A stretch of DNA of 64,000 nucleotides from Actinocorallia herbida (GTDB lineage: Bacteria > Actinomycetota > Actinomycetes > Streptosporangiales > Streptosporangiaceae): positions 7,564,001 to 7,628,000 of the forward strand of contig NZ_RJKE01000001.1 in NCBI RefSeq assembly GCF_003751225.1. The letters are read 5' to 3'. Under the pieces are notes generated by a model that saw nothing but the letters and a program-made list of their open reading frames with translations, made no database searches and was not told where the DNA came from. The position numbers were made by a program, and so were the translations under genes. Positions 35,179 to 44,035 of the stretch are shown one piece after another (position 1 is the stretch's first letter; the number at the start of each line of letters is the position of its first letter).

Positions 35179-36726
35179 ATGAGAAGGATCTTCGCGGCGA
35201 TCACGGCCGCCGCCCTCCTGGCGGCGGGATGCTCCCCCTCCGAGCCCCCCGAAGGCTCCGTCCTCCACGTCCTCGCCGGCAGCGAGCTCGCGGACCTCGA
35301 CCCCGTGCTCAAGGACGCGGCCAAGGCGACCGGCGTGAGCGTGCAGTTCACCTACGCGGGGACGCTCGACGGCGTCCGCCGGGTGGTCTCCGGCGAGGCG
35401 GGACGCGATCACGAGGCGATCTGGTTCGCCTCCAACCGCTACCTGGAGCTGCAGAAGAGCTCCGCCGCCGGCACCGCCACCCCGATCATGTCCTCGCCCG
35501 TCGTGCTGGGCGTCCGGCCCGAGGCCGCGCAGCGCCTGGGCTGGACCGGCCGGCGACCGTCGTGGGCGGACATCGCGAAGGCCGCGGTGAACCGCGACTT
35601 CACCTACGGGATGACCAGCCCCGCCGCGTCGAACTCCGGGTTCTCCGCGCTCGTCGGTGTGGCCACGGCGCTCAACGCCGGGCAGGACCTCGACCCGGCG
35701 AGCGTCGAGAAGGTGGCCCCGGGCCTTCGGGACTTCTTCTCCGCCCAGACCCTGACGGCGGGGTCGTCCGGCTGGCTGTCGGAGGCGTTCGTGCGCAAGG
35801 GCGCCGAGGTGGACGGACTGGTCAACTACGAGTCGGTCCTGAAGTCGCTCAACGCCTCCGGGAGGCTCCCCCAGCCGCTGACGCTCGTCTACCCGTCGGA
35901 CGGCGTCGTCACCGCCGACTACCCGCTGACGCTCCTGCCCGGGGCGTCCGAGGCCACCCAGAGCGCCTACAAGAAGATCACCGAGTACCTCCTCAAGCCC
36001 GAGACCCAGCGCCGGATCGTGGAGACGACCCATCGCAGGCCGAAGGCCGAGGGCGTCCCGTTCGAGGGCGTGGCCGACGTGAAGGAGCTCCCCTTCCCCG
36101 GCGCTCCCCAGACCGTCGACGGGCTTCTGGCGGCCTTCTACGACGAACTGCGCAGGCCGTCACGGACCGCTTACGTCGTCGACCTCTCCGGCTCGATGAC
36201 GGGCGACAGGATCGAGGACCTCAAGCGCGCGTTCGTCTCCCTGACGGGAGGGGACACCGCGGCCTTCGACAGGTTCCACAACCGGGAGGAGGTGACCGTG
36301 GTCCCGTTCAGCACCAAGCCGCACGCCGCCAAGGAGTTCACCGTCCCCGCCGACGATCCGGACTCCGCGCTGCTGCAGATCCGCCGCTACGCCGAGGACC
36401 TCCAGGTCGGCGGCGGCACCGCGATCTACGACGGCCTGACGAGCGCGTACCAGCTGCTCAACGGCAAGATCGCGGCGGACCCCGACAGGTTCACCTCGAT
36501 CGTGCTCATGACCGACGGGGAGAACACCGGCGGCATGGACTTCGCCAAGTTCAAGGCGCGCTACTCCGCCTTCGCCGAGCTCGGGGTGCCCGTGTACCCC
36601 GTGCTGTTCGGCGAGGCCAAGGAGGACGAGATGAAGGCGCTCGCCGACCTCACCGGCGGCAGGTCGTTCGACGCGCGCAAGCAGTCGCTGCAGGAGGTCT
36701 TCAAGGAGATCCGCGGCTACCAGTGA
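35179..36726 (+). CDS. lipoprotein with substrate-binding domain fused to a VWA domain
   Basis: A 515-residue exported lipoprotein: signal peptide with lipobox LLAAGC (acylated Cys18), then a periplasmic-binding-protein-like domain to about residue 310 (VLHVLAGSELADLDP, PIMSSPVVLGVRPEA, TSPAASNSGFSALVG), then a von Willebrand factor A domain. The VWA metal site is complete: DLSGSMTGD near residue 335 (DxSxS), a Thr in GGGTAIYDGL, and the Asp of VLMTDGENTGG. It would sit on the outer face of the membrane and could capture a ligand while binding a partner through Mg. No transporter permease is nearby. ATG 35179 is the only start that gives a signal peptide. Confidence 0.85.
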   Translation: MRRIFAAITAAALLAAGCSPSEPPEGSVLHVLAGSELADLDPVLKDAAKATGVSVQFTYAGTLDGVRRVVSGEAGRDHEAIWFASNRYLELQKSSAAGTATPIMSSPVVLGVRPEAAQRLGWTGRRPSWADIAKAAVNRDFTYGMTSPAASNSGFSALVGVATALNAGQDLDPASVEKVAPGLRDFFSAQTLTAGSSGWLSEAFVRKGAEVDGLVNYESVLKSLNASGRLPQPLTLVYPSDGVVTADYPLTLLPGASEATQSAYKKITEYLLKPETQRRIVETTHRRPKAEGVPFEGVADVKELPFPGAPQTVDGLLAAFYDELRRPSRTAYVVDLSGSMTGDRIEDLKRAFVSLTGGDTAAFDRFHNREEVTVVPFSTKPHAAKEFTVPADDPDSALLQIRRYAEDLQVGGGTAIYDGLTSAYQLLNGKIAADPDRFTSIVLMTDGENTGGMDFAKFKARYSAFAELGVPVYPVLFGEAKEDEMKALADLTGGRSFDARKQSLQEVFKEIRGYQ

Positions 36727-36781
36727 CCGGTGCCGTCCGGCCGCCGCCCTGCCCGTGGGCGGCGGCCGGACGCATGCCTGC

Positions 36782-37276
36782 TCAGCCTGCGGCGTGCAGC
36801 CAGCGGACGGGGGCGCCGTCGCCGGCCCGGCGGAACGGTTCGAGCTCGTGGTCCCACGGCGTGCCCAGCAGTTTGTCGAGTTCGAGCTCCAGCGTGGTCC
36901 GGCCGTTCGCGGCGTTCGCCATCACATGGCGCAGCCGGTCCTCGGGGATCATGATGTCGCCGTTCGCGCCGACCGTCGCGGTGAAGACGCCGAGGGTCGG
37001 GGTGAAGCAGTAGCGCATGCCGTCGGCGCCCGGAGACGCCTCCTCGGTCACCTCGAAGCGCGCCAGCTTCCAGGCGCGCAGGGAGGAGGTGATGGCTGCG
37101 GCGATGCCGGCTTTGCCCTCCCAGCACAGTTCGGCCCGCTGACTGCCGGGGGCAGCGGGCTGGTCTGTCCACAGTAGTTTGACGGGCACGCCAAGCACAC
37201 CCGCGGTCGCCCATTCGATGTGCGGGCACAGCGCAGGTGGCGCGGAGTGGACGTGAAACACACCGCGTACGGTCAC
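36782..37276 (-). CDS. DUF3145 family protein
   Basis: A 164-residue actinobacterial protein of unknown function, recognised from GVFHVHSAPPALCPHIEWA at the N-terminus, RAELCWEGKAGIAAAITSSL and LDKLLGTPWDHELEPFRRAG. AGGAGG precedes GTG 37276. In Streptomyces a DUF3145 gene lies by the fab operon as I recall; here it is about 9 kb from fasR, which suggests rearrangement of an otherwise conserved neighbourhood. Confidence 0.88.
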   Translation of the reverse strand: MTVRGVFHVHSAPPALCPHIEWATAGVLGVPVKLLWTDQPAAPGSQRAELCWEGKAGIAAAITSSLRAWKLARFEVTEEASPGADGMRYCFTPTLGVFTATVGANGDIMIPEDRLRHVMANAANGRTTLELELDKLLGTPWDHELEPFRRAGDGAPVRWLHAAG

Positions 37277-37440
37277 TCGGTCCTCCTGGTGGTGCTTTTC
37301 TAGGCGCGTCTTCCCCTACGGCCTGGAGCAGCGGTGGCCAAGATGGACCGTGCGTCCCTCATTGTGCCCGATGGGCCCCCCGTGCACCAGCGCCATTGAC
37401 CAAACGAAACCTCATGGCAACAATCCGCGACCTTGCCCCC

Positions 37441-38469
37441 TCAGGAGTGTCCTGTGGCCGCGCGGAGATGGCCGTCTATCTCCGCGGTCAGCCGTGCCTT
37501 GTCGGCCTCGCCGAGGAACGACGCGCGCACGGCGTTCTTCGCCAGCCCGGTGACGCCCGCCTCGTCGAGGCCGAGCAGCCGGGCCGCGACGAGGTACTCG
37601 TTCGTCAGGTCGGTGCCGAACATCGGCGGATCGTCGCTGTTGACGGTCACCAGCACCCCCGCGTCGACCAGCTCGCGCAGCGGGTGCTCCGCCAGGGTCG
37701 CGACCGCGCGGGTGGCGATGTTGGAGGTGGGGCACACCTCCAGCGCGATGCCGTGCTCGCCGAGGTGGTCGAGCAGCCGGGGGTCGCGGGCGGCGGCGAT
37801 GCCGTGCCCGATCCGCTCGGCGCCGAGGTAGGTGAGCGCGTCCCAGACCGTCTCGGGGCCGGTGGTCTCGCCCGCGTGCGGGACGCTGTGCAGCCCCGCG
37901 GCACGGGCCCGGTCGAAGAACGGCTTGAACTGCGGCCGGGGCCACCCGGCCTCGGGACCGCCGAGGCCGAAGCTCACCAGCGCGTCGGGGGCGTGCTCGA
38001 CCGCGAAGCGCGCGGTGGCCTCCCCCGCCGGCAGGCCCTCCTCGCCGGGGATGTCGAAGCACCAGCGCAGCACGATGCCGAAGTCACGCTCGGCGGTGCG
38101 CCGCGCGTCCTCGATCGCCTCGATGAACGCCGGCTCGGGGATGCCCTTCATCAGGGTCAGGTAGGGGGTGACGGTCAGCTCGGCGTAGCGGATGTGCTGC
38201 CTTGCCATGTCGCGGGCGACGCCGTAGGTGAGCGCGCGGATGTCCTCGGCGTCGCGCAGCAGGTCGACGACCGCGACGTAGACCTCGATGAAGTGGGCGA
38301 AGTCGCGGAAGTCGAAGAAGTCGCGCAGCAGGTCGGGATCGGCCGGGACCGCGGTGCTGCCCTCGTGGCGCGCGGCGAGCTCGGCGACCACCTCGGGCGA
38401 CGCGGAGCCCACGTGGTGGACGTGCAGCTCGGCCTTGGGCATCCCGGCGATGAAGTCGCGCAGCGACAT
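37441..38469 (-). CDS. add: adenosine deaminase-like amidohydrolase
   Basis: A 342-residue TIM-barrel metal-dependent deaminase. Zinc ligands are His16 and His18 in KAELHVHHVGS, the His of SVPHAGETTGPE (with the catalytic Glu), IGHGIAAARD, and Asp in VTVNSDDPPMFGTDL. The usual HLHLEGS reads HVHHVGS here, a variant I associate with one actinomycete subgroup. The substrate may be adenosine or a related nucleoside such as aminofutalosine; neighbours do not decide. AAAGGAAGG precedes ATG 38469. It is 26 bases downstream of a TetR gene, probably in one operon. Confidence 0.85.
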   Translation of the reverse strand: MSLRDFIAGMPKAELHVHHVGSASPEVVAELAARHEGSTAVPADPDLLRDFFDFRDFAHFIEVYVAVVDLLRDAEDIRALTYGVARDMARQHIRYAELTVTPYLTLMKGIPEPAFIEAIEDARRTAERDFGIVLRWCFDIPGEEGLPAGEATARFAVEHAPDALVSFGLGGPEAGWPRPQFKPFFDRARAAGLHSVPHAGETTGPETVWDALTYLGAERIGHGIAAARDPRLLDHLGEHGIALEVCPTSNIATRAVATLAEHPLRELVDAGVLVTVNSDDPPMFGTDLTNEYLVAARLLGLDEAGVTGLAKNAVRASFLGEADKARLTAEIDGHLRAATGHS

Positions 38470-38495
38470 CCGACCTTCCTTTCGTCGGAAAGATC

Positions 38496-39047
38496 CTATG
38501 CCGTCAGCAGCCTGCGCAGGGCGGCGTCGACGGTTTCGCGGGTCCGCCCGGCCGGGTCGAGGGCGCCGCTCACGGCCGCGGCGTCGCGCAGCAGGAGCAG
38601 GAACCTGGCGCCCCCGCCGGGGTCGCGGTGACCCGCCTCCTCCAGCAGCCGGCGCATGAGGGACTCGAACCAGGCGCGGTGCTCGGTGACGATCGCGCGG
38701 ACGGGATGTCCGGGGTCGGCGAACTCGGCCGCCGCGTTGAGGAACGGGCAGCCGCGGAACCCGGGCTGCTCGCTCACCTCCGCGATGCGCGCGAAGACGT
38801 CCTCGATCTTCTCCCTGCCCTGGCCGGGCAGCGCGGCGAACGCCGTGCGCTGGAGCTCGTACTGCTCGGTGAGGTACGCGCAGACCAGGGCGTCCTTGGA
38901 CTTGAAGTGGTGGTAGAACGTCGCCTTCGCGACGGCCGCCTCGGCGATGATCCGGTCGATCCCCACGGTGTGGACGCCCTCGGCGTAGAAGAGCCGGGTC
39001 GCGGTGTCCAGGATGCGGGCGCGGGCGCCGGGGGCCGTGGGTGCCAT
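38496..39047 (-). CDS. TetR family regulator, divergent from ohr
   Basis: A 183-residue repressor with the helix-turn-helix VGIDRIIAEAAVAKATFYHHF and a C-terminal domain containing GFRGCPFLNAAAEF; the Cys in this segment could be redox-active. It is transcribed away from the Ohr-type gene across 76 bases containing two CAGACAGGTCTG palindromes, and is followed by the deaminase gene. The palindromes overlap both promoters, so autoregulation and control of the peroxidase are likely. Confidence 0.88.
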   Translation of the reverse strand: MAPTAPGARARILDTATRLFYAEGVHTVGIDRIIAEAAVAKATFYHHFKSKDALVCAYLTEQYELQRTAFAALPGQGREKIEDVFARIAEVSEQPGFRGCPFLNAAAEFADPGHPVRAIVTEHRAWFESLMRRLLEEAGHRDPGGGARFLLLLRDAAAVSGALDPAGRTRETVDAALRRLLTA

Positions 39048-39050
39048 GTG

Positions 39051-39106
39051 TTGACAGTACCAGACAGGTCTGTCTAGGGTGGGGCGTGTTCATACAGACA
39101 GGTCTG
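39051..39106. promoter_or_regulatory. ohr promoter with two TetR operator palindromes
   Basis: TTGACA (39051-39056), an 18-base spacer and TAGGGT (39075-39080) form the rightward promoter. The palindrome CAGACAGGTCTG occurs at 39061-39072, exactly between -35 and -10, and again at 39095-39106, just past the expected start. The copies are 34 bases apart. AGGAGG at 39110-39115 is the ribosome-binding site. Dual occupancy would block RNA polymerase efficiently. Confidence 0.75.
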
Positions 39107-39123
39107 TTCAGGAGGTCTTTCCC

Positions 39124-39537
<414 letters not shown>

Positions 39538-39621
39538 ACCCCGGCGGCGTGCGGTAAACGCGCGGGAAAGGTAGCGCCAGGTCGGGCGGCCCGGTCCTTC
39601 CGGGGCGGCACACTGTGCGCC

Positions 39622-40710
39622 ATGTTCGATCAGGGGGCACGGGTGGAGCGGCTGCTCGCCCGCCATCGCGACGTATCGGTCGTGCAGACCGGGGCGCTGC
39701 TGCGCCGGGACGAGGTCCTCGTCGCCGACTCCGACGTGGGCCGCGCCGCGGACCTGCTGCGCCGGTGGACCGCGGGAAGCGAGCCCGGGCCCGGACTGAC
39801 CCGGCTGCGGCTGAACCGCTCGGCCAGGGTCGACGTCTGCGAGCTGAGCCTGCTCGCCCGCGACCGCGGCCTGAGCGTCTCGCCCAACCACCTCGTCTAC
39901 GGCCAGCCGATGTGGTGGACGGGCCCGGCCGACCGGCCGCTGCCCGTCCCGCCGCTCCCCGTCCCGGACGCCGCGGCGACGGGCGGCGGCGCGCACGGCG
40001 TGACCGTGGCGATCCTCGACACCGGCCTCGACCCGCACCCGTGGTACGCGGCGGCCGACTGGTTCGCCGAGCACGCCGAGGCCGACCGCGAGGTCCTGGA
40101 CGCCGACCTCGACTACGAGCTGGACGCCCAGTCCGGCCACGGGACGTTCATCGCCGGCGTCGTCCTCCAGCGCGCCCCGTCCGCCCGCCTCGTCGCGCGC
40201 CGGGTCATCGGCGGCGACGGGGTCGGCGACGAGCTCCACGTGATCCGGGCGCTGCACGGGCTCAAGGCCGACGTGGTCAACCTGTCGCTCGGCTGCCACA
40301 CCTTCGACGACCGGCCTTCCCCGCTGCTCCAGCGGGCCGTCGCCGCGCTCGGCCGCGGCACCGTCGTCATCGCCTGCGCGGGCAACACCGCGTCCGACCG
40401 GCCCTTCTGGCCCGCCGCGCTCAAGCAGGCCGTCGCGGTCGCCGCGCTCGACGGCGCGGAGCGCGCCTGGTTCTCCAACCACGGCTGGTGGGTCGACGCC
40501 GCGGCCCCCGGCACCGCGGTGCACAGCACCTTCGTGCGGTTCGGGGAGTTCGAGGGCTACGCCGCCTGGTCGGGGACCTCGTTCGCGGCCCCTGCCGTCG
40601 CCGGGGAGGTCGCCGCCCGAGTCGCGCGGGGCATGGCGCCCGCCGACGCCGCCGACGCCGTGCTCGGCTCCGGGCCCGTGCGCCCCGGTCTCGGCACGCT
40701 CGTCGCATGA
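39622..40710 (+). CDS. subtilisin-like serine protease (S8), cytosolic
   Basis: A 362-residue S8 peptidase with an intact catalytic triad: Asp133 in VAILDTGLDPH, His173 in SGHGTFIAGVV and Ser320 in WSGTSFAAPAVAGE, with oxyanion Asn255 in ACAGNTAS. There is no signal peptide or membrane helix. Residues 1-110 form an additional N-terminal domain without recognised family that could act as a prodomain or partner-binding module. First gene of a four-gene operon; its stop overlaps the sigma-factor start (ATGA). No ribosome-binding site is evident before ATG 39622. Confidence 0.88.
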   Translation: MFDQGARVERLLARHRDVSVVQTGALLRRDEVLVADSDVGRAADLLRRWTAGSEPGPGLTRLRLNRSARVDVCELSLLARDRGLSVSPNHLVYGQPMWWTGPADRPLPVPPLPVPDAAATGGGAHGVTVAILDTGLDPHPWYAAADWFAEHAEADREVLDADLDYELDAQSGHGTFIAGVVLQRAPSARLVARRVIGGDGVGDELHVIRALHGLKADVVNLSLGCHTFDDRPSPLLQRAVAALGRGTVVIACAGNTASDRPFWPAALKQAVAVAALDGAERAWFSNHGWWVDAAAPGTAVHSTFVRFGEFEGYAAWSGTSFAAPAVAGEVAARVARGMAPADAADAVLGSGPVRPGLGTLVA

Positions 40711-41234
40711 GCGAACCCGTCACCGCCACGTCGGGCGCGCTCTTCGAACGCGCCCGGGACGGCGACACCGCCGCCTGGGAGGCGCTGGTCGCCCGCTACC
40801 ACCCGATGCTCTGGTCGATCGCCCGTGCCCACGGGCTGTCCGGGCCCGCCGCCGAGGACGTCGTCCAGACGACGTGGCTGCGGCTCGTCCAGCACCTCGG
40901 GGACCTGCGCTCGCCGGACGGGGTCGGGGCGTGGCTGGCCACGACCTGCCGCCGCGAGTGCGTGCCCCGCGTCCCGGTGCCCGCGCCCCGTCCGCCGCTC
41001 GACCGGCCCGATCCGCGGCCGGGGCCCGAGCCGGTGTGCGTCGCGCGCGACCAGGTCTCCCGGGTCGCCGCCGCGCTGGAGTCGCTGTCCGAGCCCTGCC
41101 GAAGGATGCTCCGGCTCCTCGCCGCCGCGGCGCCCTATGCGGAGGTCGCCGCCGCGCTCGGCCTGGCGCCGGGCGGCGTCGGCCCCGCGCGCGCCCGCTG
41201 CCTGCGCGCTCTGCGGGCCGCCCTGGGCGACTGA
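40707..41234 (+). CDS. ECF-like RNA polymerase sigma factor
   Basis: A 175-residue sigma-70-like protein with region 2 (LVARYHPMLWSIARAHGL, AEDVVQTTWLRLVQHL) and region 4 (LESLSEPCRRMLRLL, AEVAAALGLAPGGVGPAR), joined by a Pro-rich linker. Region 4 departs from the usual ECF consensus at the recognition helix. ATG 40707 overlaps the protease stop by four bases. No anti-sigma factor gene is present, so activity may be controlled by the neighbouring proteases or by an unlinked factor. Confidence 0.85.
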   Translation: MSEPVTATSGALFERARDGDTAAWEALVARYHPMLWSIARAHGLSGPAAEDVVQTTWLRLVQHLGDLRSPDGVGAWLATTCRRECVPRVPVPAPRPPLDRPDPRPGPEPVCVARDQVSRVAAALESLSEPCRRMLRLLAAAAPYAEVAAALGLAPGGVGPARARCLRALRAALGD

Positions 41235-41278
41235 GCCGCACCCTCACCTCCGCCGCGACGGCGGCTCTCCATCCGCGG

Positions 41279-41303
41279 CCGGCCGGTGCGACGCACCGGC
41301 CGG
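41279..41303. repeat. inverted repeat between sigma factor and downstream gene
   Basis: CCGGCCGGTG at 41279-41288 pairs with CACCGGCCGG at 41294-41303 over CGACG. It sits 22 bases before ATG 41325 with the AAGGGA ribosome-binding site just after it, so it could attenuate read-through into the last two genes or mask translation. Confidence 0.5.
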
Positions 41304-41324
41304 GAGCCGAAGGGACCTTCTGCC

Positions 41325-41753
41325 ATGAACGACCTGCTGCACGAGATCCAACGCGCGTTCGCCCTGCTCGACCCGCCGCCCGACCGCTCCTTCGAGGCGG
41401 CGCGCGCGGCCCTGGCGTTCCGCGACCCCGACGCGGCGCTCGCCGAACTCGTCGCGTCGCTCACCCCGGCCGCCGCGGGGCTCCGCGGCGCGGCCCGGAT
41501 GCTGACGTTCGACGCGCCGGGCCTCGCGGTCGAGGTGGAGGTCTCCGCGGGCGCGCGCCGGCTGTGCCTGACCGGGCGGGTGACCCCGGCCCGTCCGGCG
41601 CGCCTCACCGTGCGGCACGCGGGCGGCGAGACCGCCGCCCCGGTGGACGCGACGGGCTCCTTCCTCGCGGACGGCGTCGCGCCCGGCCCGGTGATGCTGC
41701 ACTTCGCCCTGCCGGACGGGGCGTCGATCGTCACGAGCTGGACCACCTTGTGA
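41325..41753 (+). CDS. small carboxypeptidase-regulatory-like (beta-sandwich) protein
   Basis: A 142-residue protein. Residues 1-60 are helical with Ala-rich segments (FEAARAALAFRDPDAALAEL). The rest is a beta-rich repeat-like domain: LCLTGRVTPARPARLTVRH, AAPVDATGSFLADGVAPGPV and MLHFALPDG resemble the carboxypeptidase regulatory-like fold. Genes of this size and type recur between sigma factors and CHAT genes in actinomycetes as I recall. AAGGGA precedes ATG 41325; the stop overlaps the GTG of the CHAT gene (GTGA). Probable adaptor; function unknown. Confidence 0.6.
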   Translation: MNDLLHEIQRAFALLDPPPDRSFEAARAALAFRDPDAALAELVASLTPAAAGLRGAARMLTFDAPGLAVEVEVSAGARRLCLTGRVTPARPARLTVRHAGGETAAPVDATGSFLADGVAPGPVMLHFALPDGASIVTSWTTL

Positions 41754-43957
41754 TCGACACCCTCCTCGCCGGTGCGCTGGACGCCAAGGAGACGGGCGAC
41801 CTCACCGAAGGCCACCGGCTGCTGGGAACCGCGCTCCGCCATTGCGCGGGCGACCCGGCGCTGACGGCCCGGGTCCAGGCCGTCATGGTCGCGCTGCTGA
41901 CCGCCTCGGGCCGGACCGCCGAAGCGCTCGTCCTGGCCGACCGCGCCGAGCCGCACCTTGCGGGCGCCGACCTCGAGCGGCTGTCTCTGCACCGCAGTTA
42001 CGCGCGCGCCAGCCAGGGCAAGGTCGACCGTCCGGCACGGCCCGGGAGCGACGACCCCGTATGGCGGGCCGCGCGGTTCATGGCGAACGGGATCTCCCTC
42101 GCCCAAGCGGGCCGCTTCCAGGCCGCAGAAAGCGCGCTAGGGGCGGCCGCGTCCTTGGCCGCGCGTACCGGGCCGCGCCGCCTCGAGCTGATGGTCCGCC
42201 ACAACGAGGCGCATCTGGCGGGCCTGCGCGGGCAGTTCTCGCGCGCGCTCGGGATCTTCGCGGAGATCGCGCCCGAGTTCACCGGGGAGCGCCGCGCCCA
42301 GCACCGGCTCGACCACGCCTCGGCGCTGCTGGCGGCCGGACTGTGCGGCGACGCGCGGGAACTGCTCGCCGAGACCGTCGGGGCGGCGGCCCGCGCGGGC
42401 TTCGCCGCCGATGCCGCGACCGCCCTGCTCGCCCGGGCCGAGGCCGAACTGGCCTGCGGGGACGCCGCCCTCGCCGCCGAGTCGGCGCGAGAGGCCGAGC
42501 TGGCGTTCGCCGCGCAGTCCAGGCCCGGCTGGGAGGCCCAGGCCCGCAGCGTGCTGCTGCGCGCCCAGGCCGCCCGCGGAGAGCGCTCGGCCTCGCTGCT
42601 GGTCTCGGTGCGCACCACCGCCGCGCGGCTCGAGGCGTTCGGCTGGACCGACCCCGCGCTGCGGACAAGGGTGGAGGCCGCCTTGGCCTTCCCCGCCGAA
42701 CCCGATCTCCTCCCCCGGCCGGTCACCGCGGCCTCCGCGGCGCTGAGGCTGCGGGCCTACCGCACGACGGCGCACGTGCACTGGGCTCGGGGTGAGGAGA
42801 CGCAGGCGCGCAAAGCCCTGCGTGACGCGCTGCGCACGGCGGCGTCCCTCGGGGCCTCCGGCGACTCGGTGGAACTCCGCGGCGTCCTCGGCGGCGCCTG
42901 CGCGGACCTGTCTCCGCTCGCCGTACGCCTCGCCCGCACGGACCGGGAACTCCTGGAACTCGAGGAGCTCCGCCGGAGCATCCTGTTCCCCGCGCCGGCA
43001 CGCCGCCCGCCGACGGGTCGGCTGTCCGGCCGCGCCAGGGCGCTGAGCACCGGGGCCGCCACCACGCGCCCCACGGTGACGACGTCCGACCTGCTGGCCG
43101 GGCTGCACGGGATCGGCCTGCTGGAGCTCGTCCGGGCCGGAGACCACCTCCTCGCCCTGGCCGTGCGCGACGGCCGCGTCCGGCGGGCGGCCCTGGGCTC
43201 CTATGACGCGGCCGTGCGGGAGACCCGCCTGATCTGCGCCGCCCTGACCCGGGCCATGACGGACGGCTCTTCCCCGGCCACCCCGATCGCGTCCCTGCGC
43301 ACCCGGTTCGCACCCGCCCTCACGCTCCTCGACGGACTGGAACTCGTCATCGCGCCTACGGGATCCCTGTACGGGCTGCCTTGGACGACGGTCACCGAAG
43401 CGCCCTTCACCGTCGTGCCTTCGGCCACGGCCTGGCTGCTCGCCCAAGAACGGCGTGCTGAACCCGGCCCGGTCGTCCTGCTCTCCGGGCCCGGCCTGCG
43501 GCACACCGACTCCGAGCTCGCCTCCATCGCGGCCCTCTACCCCGACGCGCGGATCCACACCGACGCCGGGGCGCTCGCCGGAGCACGCCTCGCCCACATC
43601 GCGGCCCACGGCGTCCACCTTCACGACGACCCCATGGGCTCCCACCTGGACCTGTGCTCCGGCCCCCTGACCGGCCACGACCTCAACACCCTGGAACCTC
43701 CCCCGTCCGTCATGGTCCTGTCGGCCTGCGACACCGGCCAGGGCAACGACCTGCCAGGTCTCCCCGGCATCCTCCTGTCGGTGGGCGTCCGCACCGTCAT
43801 CGCCTCGGTCACGCCGCTGCCCGACGCCGCGGCCCCGGCCCTCATGGCCGACCTCCACCGTCACCTCTCCGACGGAGCCACCCCCACCGCGGCCCTGGCC
43901 GCCCTTCCCCGGACACCCGGCCGCCTGGGTCTCCAGTCCTACGGCGCCGGCACCTGA
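41750..43957 (+). CDS. TPR-like repeat protein with C-terminal CHAT (caspase-like) protease domain
   Basis: A 735-residue protein. Residues 1 to about 430 are helical repeats of TPR type (for example ANGISLAQAGRFQAAESALG and EAELACGDAALAAESAREA). The C-terminal third is a CHAT domain, a caspase/separase-like cysteine protease: His620 in HIAAHGVHLHDD and Cys660 in VMVLSACDTGQGNDLPGL form the dyad, and LELVIAPTGSLYGLPWT is the conserved strand before them. It starts at GTG 41750, coupled to the previous gene. No membrane helix is visible. In other systems CHAT proteases are activated by a partner and cleave a specific target. Confidence 0.88.
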   Translation: MIDTLLAGALDAKETGDLTEGHRLLGTALRHCAGDPALTARVQAVMVALLTASGRTAEALVLADRAEPHLAGADLERLSLHRSYARASQGKVDRPARPGSDDPVWRAARFMANGISLAQAGRFQAAESALGAAASLAARTGPRRLELMVRHNEAHLAGLRGQFSRALGIFAEIAPEFTGERRAQHRLDHASALLAAGLCGDARELLAETVGAAARAGFAADAATALLARAEAELACGDAALAAESAREAELAFAAQSRPGWEAQARSVLLRAQAARGERSASLLVSVRTTAARLEAFGWTDPALRTRVEAALAFPAEPDLLPRPVTAASAALRLRAYRTTAHVHWARGEETQARKALRDALRTAASLGASGDSVELRGVLGGACADLSPLAVRLARTDRELLELEELRRSILFPAPARRPPTGRLSGRARALSTGAATTRPTVTTSDLLAGLHGIGLLELVRAGDHLLALAVRDGRVRRAALGSYDAAVRETRLICAALTRAMTDGSSPATPIASLRTRFAPALTLLDGLELVIAPTGSLYGLPWTTVTEAPFTVVPSATAWLLAQERRAEPGPVVLLSGPGLRHTDSELASIAALYPDARIHTDAGALAGARLAHIAAHGVHLHDDPMGSHLDLCSGPLTGHDLNTLEPPPSVMVLSACDTGQGNDLPGLPGILLSVGVRTVIASVTPLPDAAAPALMADLHRHLSDGATPTAALAALPRTPGRLGLQSYGAGT

Positions 43958-43984
43958 CCGCGAAGCCTTACCGCACCATGCCCT

Positions 43985-44021
43985 GAAGCCGCGGGCGCGT
44001 CGTGGACGCGCCCGCGGCTTC
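43985..44021. terminator. bidirectional terminator
   Basis: A perfect 17-bp stem: 43985-44001 (GAAGCCGCGGGCGCGTC) with 44005-44021 around GTG. It separates the CHAT operon from the convergent sulfurtransferase gene. Confidence 0.85.
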
Positions 44022-44035
44022 GGCGACGCGCGGTG

